DNA from: Methylumidiphilus sp963753955 | GTDB lineage: Bacteria > Pseudomonadota > Gammaproteobacteria > Methylococcales > Methylococcaceae | Assembly (NCBI GenBank): GCA_963753955.1 | Contig: CAVWEM010000012.1 | Span: 1-64,000, forward strand | Length of the DNA stretch: 64,000 nucleotides | Direction of reading: 5' to 3' | Shown: piece by piece, positions 27,394 through 36,100 of the stretch | Position numbering within the stretch: the first letter of the stretch is position 1 | Layout: each line of letters begins with the position of its first letter | The notes under the pieces: generated by a model | The model's input: the letters and a program-made list of their open reading frames with translations, nothing else | Told to the model about the DNA's origin: nothing | Database searches by the model: none | Made by a program: the position numbers and the translations under genes

Positions 27394-27570
27394 CTATCCC
27401 GGTAGTATCACAAATTTGGAGCAACACTTGGCGAGTTCTTTTTTGCCGTTGTCGGCTTTTTGCGGCGAAGCCAACAACGGCACCGTTCCAGCGCTGATGT
27501 TCGAGACGCCGGAAAGATATTCCACCAGCGGAACCGTTTCAATCTTTGAGGCGAAAAAATACGGGGGAGT
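27394..27570 (-). pseudogene. Remnant related to the unknown gene at 36101-37240
   Basis: The minus-strand frame contains ASKIETVPLVEYLSGVSNISAGTVPLLASPQKADNG. The intact gene at 36101-37240 has SKAAAVPLVEYLSGVSNIGAETVLLLGSLQKADKG. DNA similarity covers roughly 110 bases (27453-27565 against 36290-36400). Only this C-terminal piece remains; the rest is absent. It lies just left of the type I RM genes. The rest of 27305-27659 holds no other recognisable gene. Confidence 0.65.
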
Positions 27571-27659
27571 GACATCCGCAGCCTGAACAACGAAAATAGC
27601 CCCCTGCCCATGCCTGCCCCTAACGCGGGTGGCCCACCTGTCCATCACAACCATCAACC

Positions 27660-29252
27660 ATGCTTACCGGCGAAATCCGCAATCAGATCGACCGCATTTG
27701 GGACTCTTTTTGGTCTGGCGGCATTTCCAACCCGCTCGAAGTCATCGAGCAAATCACCTACCTCCTGTTCCTGCGCCGTCTGGACGAGTTGCATACCGTC
27801 GAGGAGCGCAAGGCCACGACGCTGAAGAAGCCGATGGCACGGCGGATTTTCCCCGAAGGCGAAGACGCGAGAGGCCAAGCTTACGAGAACCTGCGCTGGT
27901 CTCGCTTCAAGCACTTCGAGGCCCGCGAGATGTACACCGTGGTCGGCGATCACGTCTTTCCGTTCCTGCGCACCTTGGGCGGCGACGGCTCCACCTATGC
28001 CCATCACATGAAGGACGCCCGCTTCACCATCCCGACCCCGGCGCTATTGGCTAAGGTGGTGGACTTGCTCGACCATGTGCCGATGGAAGACCGCGACACC
28101 AAGGGCGATTTGTACGAATACATGCTCGGCAAAATCGCCAGCGCCGGGCAGAACGGCCAATTCCGCACCCCGCGCCACATCATCGAATTGATGGTCGAAA
28201 TGACCGCGCCTAGCCCGAAGGATGTGATTTGCGACCCGGCCTCCGGCACCTGCGGCTTCCTCGTGGCGGCGGGCGAATACCTGCGGCGCACTCACCGCGA
28301 CCTGTTCCACGACCCCGCGCTGAACCAGCACTTCCACCACGGCCTGTTCCACGGCTACGACTTCGACAACACCATGCTGCGCATTGGCAGCATGAATATG
28401 CTGCTGCACGGCGTCGAAAATCCCGACATCCGTTACCGCGACTCCTTGGGCCAAGACCATGCGGGCGAGGAAGAAAAATACACGCTGATCCTCGCCAATC
28501 CACCCTTCGCCGGGTCGCTGGACTACGAAAGCTGCGCCAAGGACTTGCAGACGATGGTGAAAACCAAGAAGACCGAACTGCTGTTCCTCGCCCTGTTCCT
28601 GCGCCTGCTCAAGCCCGGCGGACGGGCGGCGGTGATCGTGCCGGACGGCGTGTTGTTCGGCTCCAGCAAGGCGCACAAGGCGCTGCGCCAATTCCTGGTG
28701 GAAGAACAAAAGCTGGACGGCATCGTGTCCCTGCCCGGCGGCGCGTTCAAACCCTATGCGGGCGTCTCCACCGCCATCTTGCTGTTCACCAAGACCAACT
28801 CCGGCGGCACCGACCACGTGTGGTTTTACGATGTCACCGCCGACGGCTGGAGCCTGGACGACAAGCGCCAACCGCTGCTGGCCGAAGACAAGCTCGGCTG
28901 TAAACCCTCGCATTTGCTGACCCGCGAAGAAGAGGCCAAGAACAACCTACCCGACGTGCTGGCCCGCTGGAGAGCGTTCGTAGTCCCTTCGTCCGTAGTA
29001 CCGCCTTTAGGCGGTCTTAATGTTCCGGCTAAAGCCGGTACCACAAACAACGACCGCACCGCGCAAAGCTTCTTCGTGCCGAAAGCCGAAATCGCCGCCA
29101 ACGGCTACGACCTGAGCCTGAACCGTTACAAGGAAGTGGTGCATGAGGCAGTCGAGCATGTGCCGCCGAAGCAGATACTGGCGGAATTGGCCGAGTTGGA
29201 GAGGGAGATTGAGGCGGGGATGAGGGAGTTGGAAGGGATGGTCAGGGAATGA
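27660..29252 (+). CDS. hsdM: Type I restriction-modification methyltransferase subunit HsdM
   Basis: 530 residues. N-terminal helical domain (IRNQIDRIWDSFWSGG, VIEQITYLLFLRRLDE), then QFRTPRHIIELMVEM, the AdoMet motif DPASGTCGFLVAAGEY (about 191) and the catalytic NPPFAG (about 279). It pairs with HsdS and HsdR to methylate adenine in a split target. Near residue 445 the chain contains VVPPLGGL and PAKAGTTN, which are a translated REP sequence (DNA 28994-29049) inserted in frame. The hsdS start overlaps its stop (ATGA). Confidence 0.95.
   Translation: MLTGEIRNQIDRIWDSFWSGGISNPLEVIEQITYLLFLRRLDELHTVEERKATTLKKPMARRIFPEGEDARGQAYENLRWSRFKHFEAREMYTVVGDHVFPFLRTLGGDGSTYAHHMKDARFTIPTPALLAKVVDLLDHVPMEDRDTKGDLYEYMLGKIASAGQNGQFRTPRHIIELMVEMTAPSPKDVICDPASGTCGFLVAAGEYLRRTHRDLFHDPALNQHFHHGLFHGYDFDNTMLRIGSMNMLLHGVENPDIRYRDSLGQDHAGEEEKYTLILANPPFAGSLDYESCAKDLQTMVKTKKTELLFLALFLRLLKPGGRAAVIVPDGVLFGSSKAHKALRQFLVEEQKLDGIVSLPGGAFKPYAGVSTAILLFTKTNSGGTDHVWFYDVTADGWSLDDKRQPLLAEDKLGCKPSHLLTREEEAKNNLPDVLARWRAFVVPSSVVPPLGGLNVPAKAGTTNNDRTAQSFFVPKAEIAANGYDLSLNRYKEVVHEAVEHVPPKQILAELAELEREIEAGMRELEGMVRE
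28994..29049 (+). repeat. REP sequence inside hsdM, read in frame
   Basis: GTAGTACCGCCTTTAGGCGG and TTCCGGCTAAAGCCGG followed by TACCACAAAC form the same two-hairpin unit found at 29599-29655 and 30299-30356 around the RAYT gene. It lies in the hsdM coding region without breaking the frame and adds about 18 residues. Confidence 0.85.
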
Positions 29253-29597
29253 AGCTTGTTAAACTCTCAGATGTTACTGAATTTATACTTGATGGGACAC
29301 ATGGTTCACCAAGGCGAGGGCGAAGTAAATCCTGAGTTTTTAGCTTTTTTCTTGAGCATTGAAAAAGGCGGGCAGTATCAGATTGCGAAAGCTCAATACG
29401 GCCAAACTAAGCCGGGGCTTAATTTTGAGCAAATAAGAAAATTTACTCTGCCACTTCCTCCTCTTGAGAGGCAAAGGGAATTCTCCCGCTGCATAGAATC
29501 CATCGAACGCCTAAAATCCACCCAACGCGCCTCCGTAGCCAAACTCGACGCCCTATTCGCCTCGCTCCAGCATCGCGCCTTCCGGGGTGAGTTATAA
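29249..29597 (+). pseudogene. hsdS: Type I specificity subunit HsdS, internally deleted
   Basis: ATG 29249 overlaps the hsdM stop and opens MKLVKLSDVTEFILDGTHGSP, the standard HsdS N-terminus. It stops after about 30 codons. The next frame carries only the last part of a specificity protein: GEVNPEFLAFFLSIEKGGQ, PGLNFEQIRKFTLPLPPLERQREF and LDALFASLQHRAFRGEL. A full HsdS is about 400 aa with two target-recognition domains. Some 1 kb has been lost here, including the first recognition domain and most of the second. The HsdM/HsdR pair therefore has no complete specificity subunit in this window. Confidence 0.85.
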
Positions 29598-29598
29598 T

Positions 29599-29655
29599 GT
29601 TTGTAGTACCGCCTTTAGGCGGGCTTTTATTCCGGCTAAAGCCGGGACTACAAAC
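29599..29655 (+). repeat. REP unit upstream of the RAYT gene
   Basis: Two adjacent hairpins (CCGCCTTTAGGCGG and CCGGCTAAAGCCGG) flanked by GTTTGTAGTA and GGGACTACAAAC. It abuts the start codon of the RAYT gene, with which such repeats are functionally linked. Confidence 0.88.
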
Positions 29656-30285
29656 ATGAGTAGTGATTCTTTCAGTGGCTATCGTTGGCGAGGTATCTCT
29701 CCTGAAGAGCGCGAGAGGGTTTTGGCTGCGCGTAAACAGGAAGGCAGAGCTTGGCATTCGCCTCCTCATTTTTCAATTGATTATCCTGCGGATTTTCATA
29801 TTACCGCTGCTTGCTTTGAGCATCAGCCGATAATAGGCCATAGCGAAGAACGCATGGAAGCTTTTTCCAAAGAGCTGCTTAATACCGTAATAGACAGCGG
29901 TAATAGTATACAGGCGTGGTGCGTATTACCTAATCATTACCATATTTTAGTAAAAACTAGTGCGCTAAAATCCCTCACACATGCGTTAGGCCAGTTACAT
30001 GGCCGTAATTCTTTCAAATGGAACGGCGAAGAAGATACCCGAGGCCGTCAAGTTTTCTACCGTGCGAGTGATCGGGCCATGCGCTCGGATGCTCATTATT
30101 GGGCGACGGTAAATTATATTCACCACAACCCTGTACATCATGGTTATGTGGATCATTGGACGGATTGGCCTTGGAGTAGTGCGATAGAATACTTGGCGCA
30201 TACGGGAAGGGATGAGGCGATCCGTGTGTGGCGGGCGTATCCCATTTTGCATTATGGGCAAGGTTGGGATGATGCAGATTTGTAA
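29656..30285 (+). CDS. REP-associated tyrosine transposase (RAYT, Y1 family)
   Basis: 209 residues from ATG 29656. The HUH-type metal-binding motif is PNHYHILVKTS, and WATVNYIHHNPVHHGYV carries the family's IHxNP signature with the likely catalytic tyrosine. WPWSSAIEY is also typical. RAYTs bind and nick single-stranded REP DNA and are thought to spread REPs. This gene is bracketed by one REP on each side, and related copies sit inside hsdM and hsdR. The start codon touches the upstream REP, leaving no normal ribosome-binding site, so expression may be low. Confidence 0.92.
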   Translation: MSSDSFSGYRWRGISPEERERVLAARKQEGRAWHSPPHFSIDYPADFHITAACFEHQPIIGHSEERMEAFSKELLNTVIDSGNSIQAWCVLPNHYHILVKTSALKSLTHALGQLHGRNSFKWNGEEDTRGRQVFYRASDRAMRSDAHYWATVNYIHHNPVHHGYVDHWTDWPWSSAIEYLAHTGRDEAIRVWRAYPILHYGQGWDDADL

Positions 30286-30298
30286 GCTTGTAGTTCTC

Positions 30299-30356
30299 GT
30301 TTGTAGTCCCGCCTTTAGGCGGTCTTGATGTTCCGGCTAAAGCCGGGACTACGAAC
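30299..30356 (+). repeat. REP unit downstream of the RAYT gene
   Basis: GTTTGTAGTCCCGCCTTTAGG with CCGGCTAAAGCCGGGACTAC, nearly identical to the unit at 29599-29655. Together they form the REP pair flanking the RAYT gene. Confidence 0.88.
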
Positions 30357-30386
30357 ATTGGTTTTCTCCCTTAAAGAGTACATAAC

Positions 30387-30623
30387 ATGGCCGCATTGAC
30401 CCTGCGTTTACCCGATGAAAAACACCGCCGCTTGAAAATTCTCGCCGAACAGCGTGGCATCGGCGTGAACCGCTTGATGGAAGAGATGGCGACCTTGATG
30501 CCGGCGGAGTTCGACGCGGAAACCCGTTTTGAACTGCGGGCTTCCCGTGGCAAAGGCAAGGAAGCGAGGGGCTTGGAATTGCTAGACAAAGTGGCTGAAA
30601 ACGCTATCGCCAAAGAAGCCTGA
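30387..30623 (+). CDS. Ribbon-helix-helix antitoxin-like protein, no partner seen
   Basis: 78 residues. MAALTLRLPDEKHRRLKILAEQRGIGVNRLMEEMAT is a ribbon-helix-helix DNA-binding start like those of HicB/ParD-type antitoxins. FDAETRFELRASRGKGKEARGLELLDK forms the rest. In this family a PIN or RelE toxin usually follows, but the next 120 bases contain no toxin gene. It may be a solitary regulator or a remnant. Confidence 0.6.
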   Translation: MAALTLRLPDEKHRRLKILAEQRGIGVNRLMEEMATLMPAEFDAETRFELRASRGKGKEARGLELLDKVAENAIAKEA

Positions 30624-30747
30624 GAAACTGCTTGTTTTTTACGTGGACAATGAAGGTTTTTAATCCTCCTGATTACCAATTTTTCCCTCGTGGATTTTCT
30701 GCAAGAATGTTCCACGCTAAGATCGCGCCTTTCCTGGAGAAATCTCT

Positions 30748-31038
30748 ATGCGTCCATCCCTAGCTCTGGAAGCCCACCGCGACGCCATCAGGGAAATCGC
30801 CCTGAGCCATCGCGTCAACAATGTGCGCGTGTTCGGCTCGGTGTTGCACGGTGATGATACCGAAGAGAGCGACCTGGATTTACTGGTCGATCCAACGCCG
30901 GAAACCACGCTGTTTGATATTGGCGCGATCCGTTATGAATTGAAGGAACTGCTTGGCGTGGCGGTCGATGTGTTGACCCCCAAGGCGCTTCCTGACACCT
31001 TTAGAGAGAGCATCCTACAAGAGGCCCAACGGTTGTGA
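30748..31038 (+). CDS. mntA: MntA-like antitoxin, minimal nucleotidyltransferase
   Basis: 96 residues with the nucleotidyltransferase motif VFGSVLHGDDTEESDLDLLVD (GS followed by DxD). MntA proteins AMPylate a tyrosine of their HepT partner and so neutralise it. GGAG lies upstream of ATG 30748. The next gene, HepT-like, starts 4 bases before this stop (overlap), the usual pairing. The location between RAYT and hsdR in a restriction island is typical for such pairs. Confidence 0.88.
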   Translation: MRPSLALEAHRDAIREIALSHRVNNVRVFGSVLHGDDTEESDLDLLVDPTPETTLFDIGAIRYELKELLGVAVDVLTPKALPDTFRESILQEAQRL

Positions 31039-31391
31039 GCAAAGCCGACATCCTGCGTTTGCCGGAGTATCTTGGGCATATTCTTGAAGCCATCGAGCGG
31101 ATTCATCGTTACGTTGAAGATTTGGATGAGGCCAGTTTTCTACACGATGAAAAGACTCAGGATGCTGTCATCCGCAATTTTGAAATTATCGGTGAAGCTT
31201 CCAACAATATTAAACGCCATCACCCTGAGTTCGCCTCGCAACACCCGAAGTTGCCGCTGAATTTTGCTTACGAAATGCGCAACGCGCTGGCGCATGGTTA
31301 TTTCAAAATTGATCTGGAAGTCGCCTGGACAACGATACACAACGATTTGCCGGGTTTACACGAACAAATTCGACAATTGATCCAACCATAG
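31035..31391 (+). CDS. hepT: HepT-like ribonuclease toxin
   Basis: 118 residues, mostly helical. The catalytic motif R-x4-H-x-Y is present as RNALAHGYF near residue 82-90. TQDAVIRNFEIIGEASNNI is typical of HepT. The Tyr of the motif is the residue AMPylated by MntA, encoded immediately upstream with a 4-base overlap. Active-site residues look intact, so the pair could be functional. Confidence 0.88.
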   Translation: MSKADILRLPEYLGHILEAIERIHRYVEDLDEASFLHDEKTQDAVIRNFEIIGEASNNIKRHHPEFASQHPKLPLNFAYEMRNALAHGYFKIDLEVAWTTIHNDLPGLHEQIRQLIQP

Positions 31392-31421
31392 GCTTGTACC
31401 TTGTAGCAGGAGTCTTGCGGC

Positions 31422-34400
31422 ATGACAGAAAGCAACTTCCAGTTCCTGCAAACCGAATGGCTGGAACTCCATGCCGCCGCCAGCAAGGCCGAAACCTTGG
31501 CCTTTGCCGATCCCCGCACCGCCTGTTTTTATGCCCGCCGCGCCTTGGAACTGGCGGTGCATTGGCTGTATCGCCACGACGGGGCGCTCAAGCTGCCCTA
31601 TCAAGACCATCTAAACGCCCTGATCCACGAATCCAGCTTCCGTGAAACCGTCGGGCCGGTGCTGTTTCCCAAAGTACGGCTTATCAAGGAACTGGGCAAT
31701 CTGGCCGTGCATAGCCATAAACCCATCCGGCAACTCGACGCACTGACCGCCGTGCGGGAGTTGTTCCACGTCTGTTATTGGCTGGGACACACCTATGCCC
31801 ACACCGTCGCAGGCAGGCCTCCTGCTGGCTTGGCCTTCGAGCACAGCCGTTTGCCGCAGACTTCGCCCGTGCCGGCGCAAACCCTGGCCCAACTGCAAAA
31901 GCTGTCCGGGCAACTAGCCGAGAAAGAAGCCAAGCTGGCCGATTTGCTGACCGGCCAACTGGCCTTGGATGAGGAACTGGCGCGGCTTCGGGCGGAAGTC
32001 GCCAAAACTAAGCAGCAGAACAGCCAACAAGCCGACACCCACGATTATTCCGAAGCCCAAACTCGCCACTATTTCATCGACCTACTGCTGAAAGAAGTCG
32101 GCTGGGCGTTGGATCAAGCACGGGATGTGGAGTTTCCCGTGATGGGGATGCCCAACAATACGGGCGAGGGCTTCTTGGACTATGTGTTGTGGGGCGATGA
32201 CAGCAAGCCGCTGGCACTGGTGGAAGCCAAACGCACGACCCGCAGTCCGCAAGCGGGGCAGCAACAGGCCAAGCTCTACGCTGATTGTCTGGAACGGGAC
32301 TATGGACAGAGGCCGGTGATTTTCTACAGCAACGGCTACGAGCATTGGCTATGGGACGATGCGAGTTACCCGCCCCGGCAGGTTCAGGGCTTTCTGAAGA
32401 AAGACGAACTGGAACTCGTCATGCAGCGCCGCCGGATCCGAAAAAGCCTGCTGGAACCGCCTGAAGGCGGGACTACCAACGTTAACCCCGCCATCGTCGA
32501 GCGTTACTATCAAACCCGCGCCATCCGTCGCATCGCCGAAAGCTTCGAGCGGGATCATCAGCGCAAGGCGCTGGTGGTTATGGCGACCGGCGCGGGCAAG
32601 ACCCGCACAGTCATCGCCTTGGTGGATCTGCTAATGCGCTGCAACTGGGCCAAGCGGGTGTTGTTCCTGGCCGACCGGGTGGCTTTGGTCAATCAAGCCG
32701 TGAATGCGTTCAAACGCCATTTGCCGTCTTCGTCCCCCGTCAACCTCGTCACGGAGAAGAACACCGCCGGAAGGGTATATGCGTCCACTTATCCTACCAT
32801 GATGAGTTTGATTGATGAGGTGAGTGGCAAGGGAGACGGACAGCGCCGTTTTGGCGTGGGGCATTTCGATCTGGTCATCATCGACGAGGCCCACCGCTCG
32901 GTCTATCAAAAGTACGGGGCCATCTTCGATTATTTCGATTCTCTGCTGATGGGCTTGACCGCCACACCAAAGGACGAAGTGGACAGGAATACTTACCGGC
33001 TGTTTGAATTGGAAAACGGGGTACCGACGGATTATTACGACCTAGACAATGCGGTGAAGGACGGCTTTCTGGTGCCGATGAAAGCCGTGTCGGTGCCGCT
33101 AAAGTTCCAGCGCGAGGGCATCCGCTACGACCAACTCCCCGAGGAAGAGAAAGAGCAATGGGATGCGCTGGAATGGAATGAGGACGGGGAGGTTCCCGAC
33201 CGGGTGGATGCCGATGCGGTCAATAAATGGCTGTTCAACATCGACACCGTGGACAAGGTGTTGGAACACTTGATGACTCGCGGCCAGAAAGTGGCGGACG
33301 GCGACCGCCTGGGCAAGACCATCCTGTTTGCCAAGAACCAAGCCCATGCGGAGTTCATCGCCGAACGCTTCAACGCCAATTACCCGCATTACAAAGGGCA
33401 CTTCGCCCGCGTCATCACCTTCAAGACCGAATACGCCCAAAGCCTGATTGACGATTTCGCCATTCCAGACAAAGCCCCCCACATCGCCATTTCGGTGGAC
33501 ATGCTGGACACCGGCATCGACGTGCCGGAGGCGGTGAATCTGGTGTTCTTCAAGCTGGTGCGCTCGAAAACCAAGTTCTGGCAGATGATCGGGCGCGGCA
33601 CACGGCTTTGCCCGGATTTGTTCGGGCCGGGTCGGCACAAGGAGTTTTTCTATGTGTTCGATTATTGCCAGAACCTGGAGTTTTTCAGCCAGAACCCCGA
33701 GGCCACGGAGGGTGGCATCGGCGAATCCTTAGGCAAGCGGCTTTTCACCACCCGCTTGGAACTCATTGCCGCATTGGATCAAAAGCTGAAGAATCAAGTG
33801 GCGGAAGCCAGCGAATGGAATGAAGCCGGATTGCGCCGCGCCACCGCCGATAGGCTGCATAGCGAGGTGGCGGCGATGAACCTGGACAACTTCATCGTCC
33901 GCCCCCGGCGTCGGCTTGTGGAGACCTATGCCGATGCCGAGGTATGGAAGAACCTCAATGCCGAGCAGATCCAGGAAGTGGCCGATGGCTTAGCGGGCTT
34001 GCCTTCCGAGTTGGTCGATACCGACCAAGACGCCAAAAAATTCGACATGCTGATGCTGCGCCTGCAGCTGGCGGTCTTACGAGCTGAACCGGCATTCACG
34101 TCATTGCGGGATGGCGTCCGGGAAATTGCCGCCGCCTTGGATGAAAAAGCAAGCATCCCGATGGTGGCGGAACAGATGGCCTTGATCTTGGAACTTCAAA
34201 CCGACGCCTTTTGGGAAAACGTGACCACGCCCATCCTGGAAAACGTCCGCAAGCGTCTGCGGGCTTTGGTGAGGTTCATCGAAAAGGCTCAACGCAAGAC
34301 GGTCTATTCCGACTTTGAGGATGAATTGGGCGAAGAAACCGCTGTGGAACTGCCGGGCTTCGGCGCGGGTGCCGATTTTGAGCGTTTCCGGGCCAAGGCG

Positions 34401-34844
34401 AGGCAGTTTCTCAAGGCGCACGAGAACCACCTGACCATCCACAAGCTAAAGCTCAATCAGCCGCTGACCCCGACCGATTTGGATGAGCTGGAAAGGATGC
34501 TCATGGAAGAAGGGATAGGCACTCCCGACGATCTTGAACGGGCCAAGCAGGAAGCCGAAGGGCTGGGCTTGTTCGTGCGCTCGCTGGTGGGATTGGATCG
34601 AAGCGCCGCCAAGCAGGCATTCGCCGATTTCTTGGCTGACAAAACCCCCACGGCAAACCAAATCGAATTCATCGACCACATCATCGACCATCTGACCCAG
34701 CGCGGCTTCATGGACGCGGCTTTGCTGTACGAATCGCCGTTCACGGACTTCAACCCGTTAGGCGTCGAGGGTGTATTCAATGAATCGAAGGTGAACAGAC
34801 TTGTTTCGATACTGGAAGAAATCCGGCTAATGGCTGTCGCTTAA
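31422..34844 (+). CDS. hsdR: Type I restriction endonuclease subunit HsdR
   Basis: 1140 residues. The N-terminal DUF4145-like helical region precedes the nuclease domain (GFLDYVLWGDDSKPLALVEAKRTT, the D...ExK core, about 250-275). The helicase motor has MATGAGKTRTVIALVD (about 387) and VIIDEAHRSV (about 487). SVDMLDTGIDVPEAVNLVFFK and QMIGRGTRLCPDLFG are motifs V-VI. It has an HsdR C-terminal domain. Near residue 345 EPPEGGTTN corresponds to half a REP (32453-32480) in frame. With hsdS deleted, targeted cleavage is doubtful. Confidence 0.95.
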   Translation: MTESNFQFLQTEWLELHAAASKAETLAFADPRTACFYARRALELAVHWLYRHDGALKLPYQDHLNALIHESSFRETVGPVLFPKVRLIKELGNLAVHSHKPIRQLDALTAVRELFHVCYWLGHTYAHTVAGRPPAGLAFEHSRLPQTSPVPAQTLAQLQKLSGQLAEKEAKLADLLTGQLALDEELARLRAEVAKTKQQNSQQADTHDYSEAQTRHYFIDLLLKEVGWALDQARDVEFPVMGMPNNTGEGFLDYVLWGDDSKPLALVEAKRTTRSPQAGQQQAKLYADCLERDYGQRPVIFYSNGYEHWLWDDASYPPRQVQGFLKKDELELVMQRRRIRKSLLEPPEGGTTNVNPAIVERYYQTRAIRRIAESFERDHQRKALVVMATGAGKTRTVIALVDLLMRCNWAKRVLFLADRVALVNQAVNAFKRHLPSSSPVNLVTEKNTAGRVYASTYPTMMSLIDEVSGKGDGQRRFGVGHFDLVIIDEAHRSVYQKYGAIFDYFDSLLMGLTATPKDEVDRNTYRLFELENGVPTDYYDLDNAVKDGFLVPMKAVSVPLKFQREGIRYDQLPEEEKEQWDALEWNEDGEVPDRVDADAVNKWLFNIDTVDKVLEHLMTRGQKVADGDRLGKTILFAKNQAHAEFIAERFNANYPHYKGHFARVITFKTEYAQSLIDDFAIPDKAPHIAISVDMLDTGIDVPEAVNLVFFKLVRSKTKFWQMIGRGTRLCPDLFGPGRHKEFFYVFDYCQNLEFFSQNPEATEGGIGESLGKRLFTTRLELIAALDQKLKNQVAEASEWNEAGLRRATADRLHSEVAAMNLDNFIVRPRRRLVETYADAEVWKNLNAEQIQEVADGLAGLPSELVDTDQDAKKFDMLMLRLQLAVLRAEPAFTSLRDGVREIAAALDEKASIPMVAEQMALILELQTDAFWENVTTPILENVRKRLRALVRFIEKAQRKTVYSDFEDELGEETAVELPGFGAGADFERFRAKARQFLKAHENHLTIHKLKLNQPLTPTDLDELERMLMEEGIGTPDDLERAKQEAEGLGLFVRSLVGLDRSAAKQAFADFLADKTPTANQIEFIDHIIDHLTQRGFMDAALLYESPFTDFNPLGVEGVFNESKVNRLVSILEEIRLMAVA
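32453..32480 (-). repeat. Half REP inside hsdR, read in frame
   Basis: ACCGCCTGAAGGCGGGACTA closely matches the complement of one REP hairpin (TAGTCCCGCCTTTAGGCGG). It lies in the region linking the nuclease and helicase domains of HsdR and keeps the frame. Confidence 0.65.
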
Positions 34845-34914
34845 TGATTCGTCCCTTATCAACAAGAACGGCTGAAGAGGCCAAAACCTGCAAACCCTTA
34901 GGGGCCGTCTGAAA

Positions 34915-35360
34915 ATAACCTGTACACCACCGAAAAGCGCGACTGGCGCATCTACCAGTACTTCGCGCTCGGCCTGGTCCAGTCCGCCCGCAAGCTCGAT
35001 GCCCAAGAAGGCTTTGGCGTCGAGTTGGCGAACACCGTCTACGCGCTGGACTCGACGTCGCGGAACTGTATCGTGCGAGATGGAAGGCGGAGCTTTTCTT
35101 CAAATGGATCAAGCAACACCTGCGGATCAAAGCGTTCTTCGGCACCTCCGAGAACGCGGCCAAGACCCAAGTCTGGATCGCCATCGCCGTCTATGTCCTC
35201 GTCGCCATCGTCAAAAAGTGGCTCGACTCGGAGGCTTCGCTCTACACAATCCTACAAATTCTGAGACTGACGCTTTTCGAGAAAACGCCGCTGAACCAGT
35301 TGCTTACAAACGCGAGCGCCGAAACCGGGAAAATCCAAATGCCTAACCAATTGGATTTAT
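34915..35360 (+). mobile_element. IS4-family transposase remnant
   Basis: Frame fragments read YTTEKRDWRIYQYFA, FGVELANTVYALDST and, in a second frame, DVAELYRARWKAELFFKWIKQHLRIKAFFGTSENAAKTQVWIAI. The latter is the C-terminal third of an IS4-type transposase with the YxxR-type ELYRARW motif. The catalytic middle between YALDST and DVAELYR is deleted. No product is possible. It lies between hsdR and the integrase remnant. Confidence 0.8.
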
Positions 35361-35363
35361 TCA

Positions 35364-35454
35364 TAGGACTTACGCAAAATGGGCTTAAAACCACAATCAG
35401 TAGAGTTTTTCGTGTGCTTGATGCACAACATATGGTGGGTCTGCGTAAGTCCTA
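35364..35454. mobile_element. 91-bp MITE-like element with 13-bp inverted ends
   Basis: TAGGACTTACGCA (35364-35376) and TGCGTAAGTCCTA (35442-35454) are perfect inverted termini around an A/T-rich core with no open frame. ATTCAT occurs on both outer flanks, a possible target duplication. It directly follows the IS4-family remnant and may be the terminal inverted repeats of that or a related IS brought together. Confidence 0.65.
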
Positions 35455-35456
35455 AT

Positions 35457-35700
35457 TCATATAAATGTCCGGACATTATTGAGCCTGGCTAGAATTTTGT
35501 CACCATGGCTTGCTGTCCATGTCGGCCTGTATTTGGTGGAGCACTCACGGGCGATGACCCCGAAAGTGTTCGTTTCCGCCGTCTGCGCCGCCTTCATGGC
35601 CTTGCGCTGTTCGCAGGGGTCGATGCCTTGGGCCAACAGCTTGCGGGCTTCGTCGCGCTTGTCGCGGGCATCCTTAAGGCCAGTTTCGGGGTAGACGCCA
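35457..35700 (-). pseudogene. P4-type integrase remnant
   Basis: The frame reads GVYPETGLKDARDKRDEARKLLAQGIDPCEQRKAMKAAQ, nearly the same as residues 55-95 of the integrase at 51047-52266. The first 50 codons are missing and the segment abuts the terminator/att copy at 35701. All catalytic parts are gone. It marks the integrase end of an older island. Confidence 0.85.
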
Positions 35701-35771
35701 AACAAAAAAGCCCGCAATTAAGCGGGCTTGTGGACTCTGTTGGAGTGCTTTGGACTAGTGTTTGGGGCGGC
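35701..35771. repeat. Copy of the ssrA-proximal terminator and att junction
   Basis: 35701-35765 matches 52410-52474 with one mismatch over 65 bases: a hairpin AAGCCCGCAATTAAGCGGGCTT, then GGACTCTGTTGGAGTGCTTT and CTAGTGTTTGG. In the right copy the tmRNA 3' end follows (TGGAGGCGGCGGGG). Here GGCGGCG follows directly. This looks like an internal attachment-site remnant between two tandem islands. The stretch 35772-36100 beyond it is AT-rich, with no gene seen. Confidence 0.8.
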
Positions 35772-36100
35772 GTCTACCGAACTATACTACTAAAATATTG
35801 AAATTATTGTATTTTAAAAATTACTAATTTTCAGATGCCCCCAAATATGCCACCAACAGAGCGATGCTGCCCCATTTTTAGAACTTTCCGGCTTGATGAT
35901 CGTAGTTTTACGCTTCAAAAAGTTCTTACAAATTGCCGTCCACAAAAAAGGCGGTCTTGATGGTGTTGCCCGGAACCGTCCAGGGCTTCCGGCTCGATCT
36001 TGGGTAAGCTGGCCGCGCCGTGGCAGTCCGGGGGGCTTCGGCAGGCAAGCAAGGTTGTAGGCTTGCCGGGCTTCAGGCTTGGCCTAGCCGTGGTTTCCGT

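Noticed and set aside
29256..29320. Alternative start of HsdS remnant (MLNSQMLLNLYLM)
   Set aside because: The neighbouring frame encodes the real HsdS start; this frame is only a by-product of the deletion.
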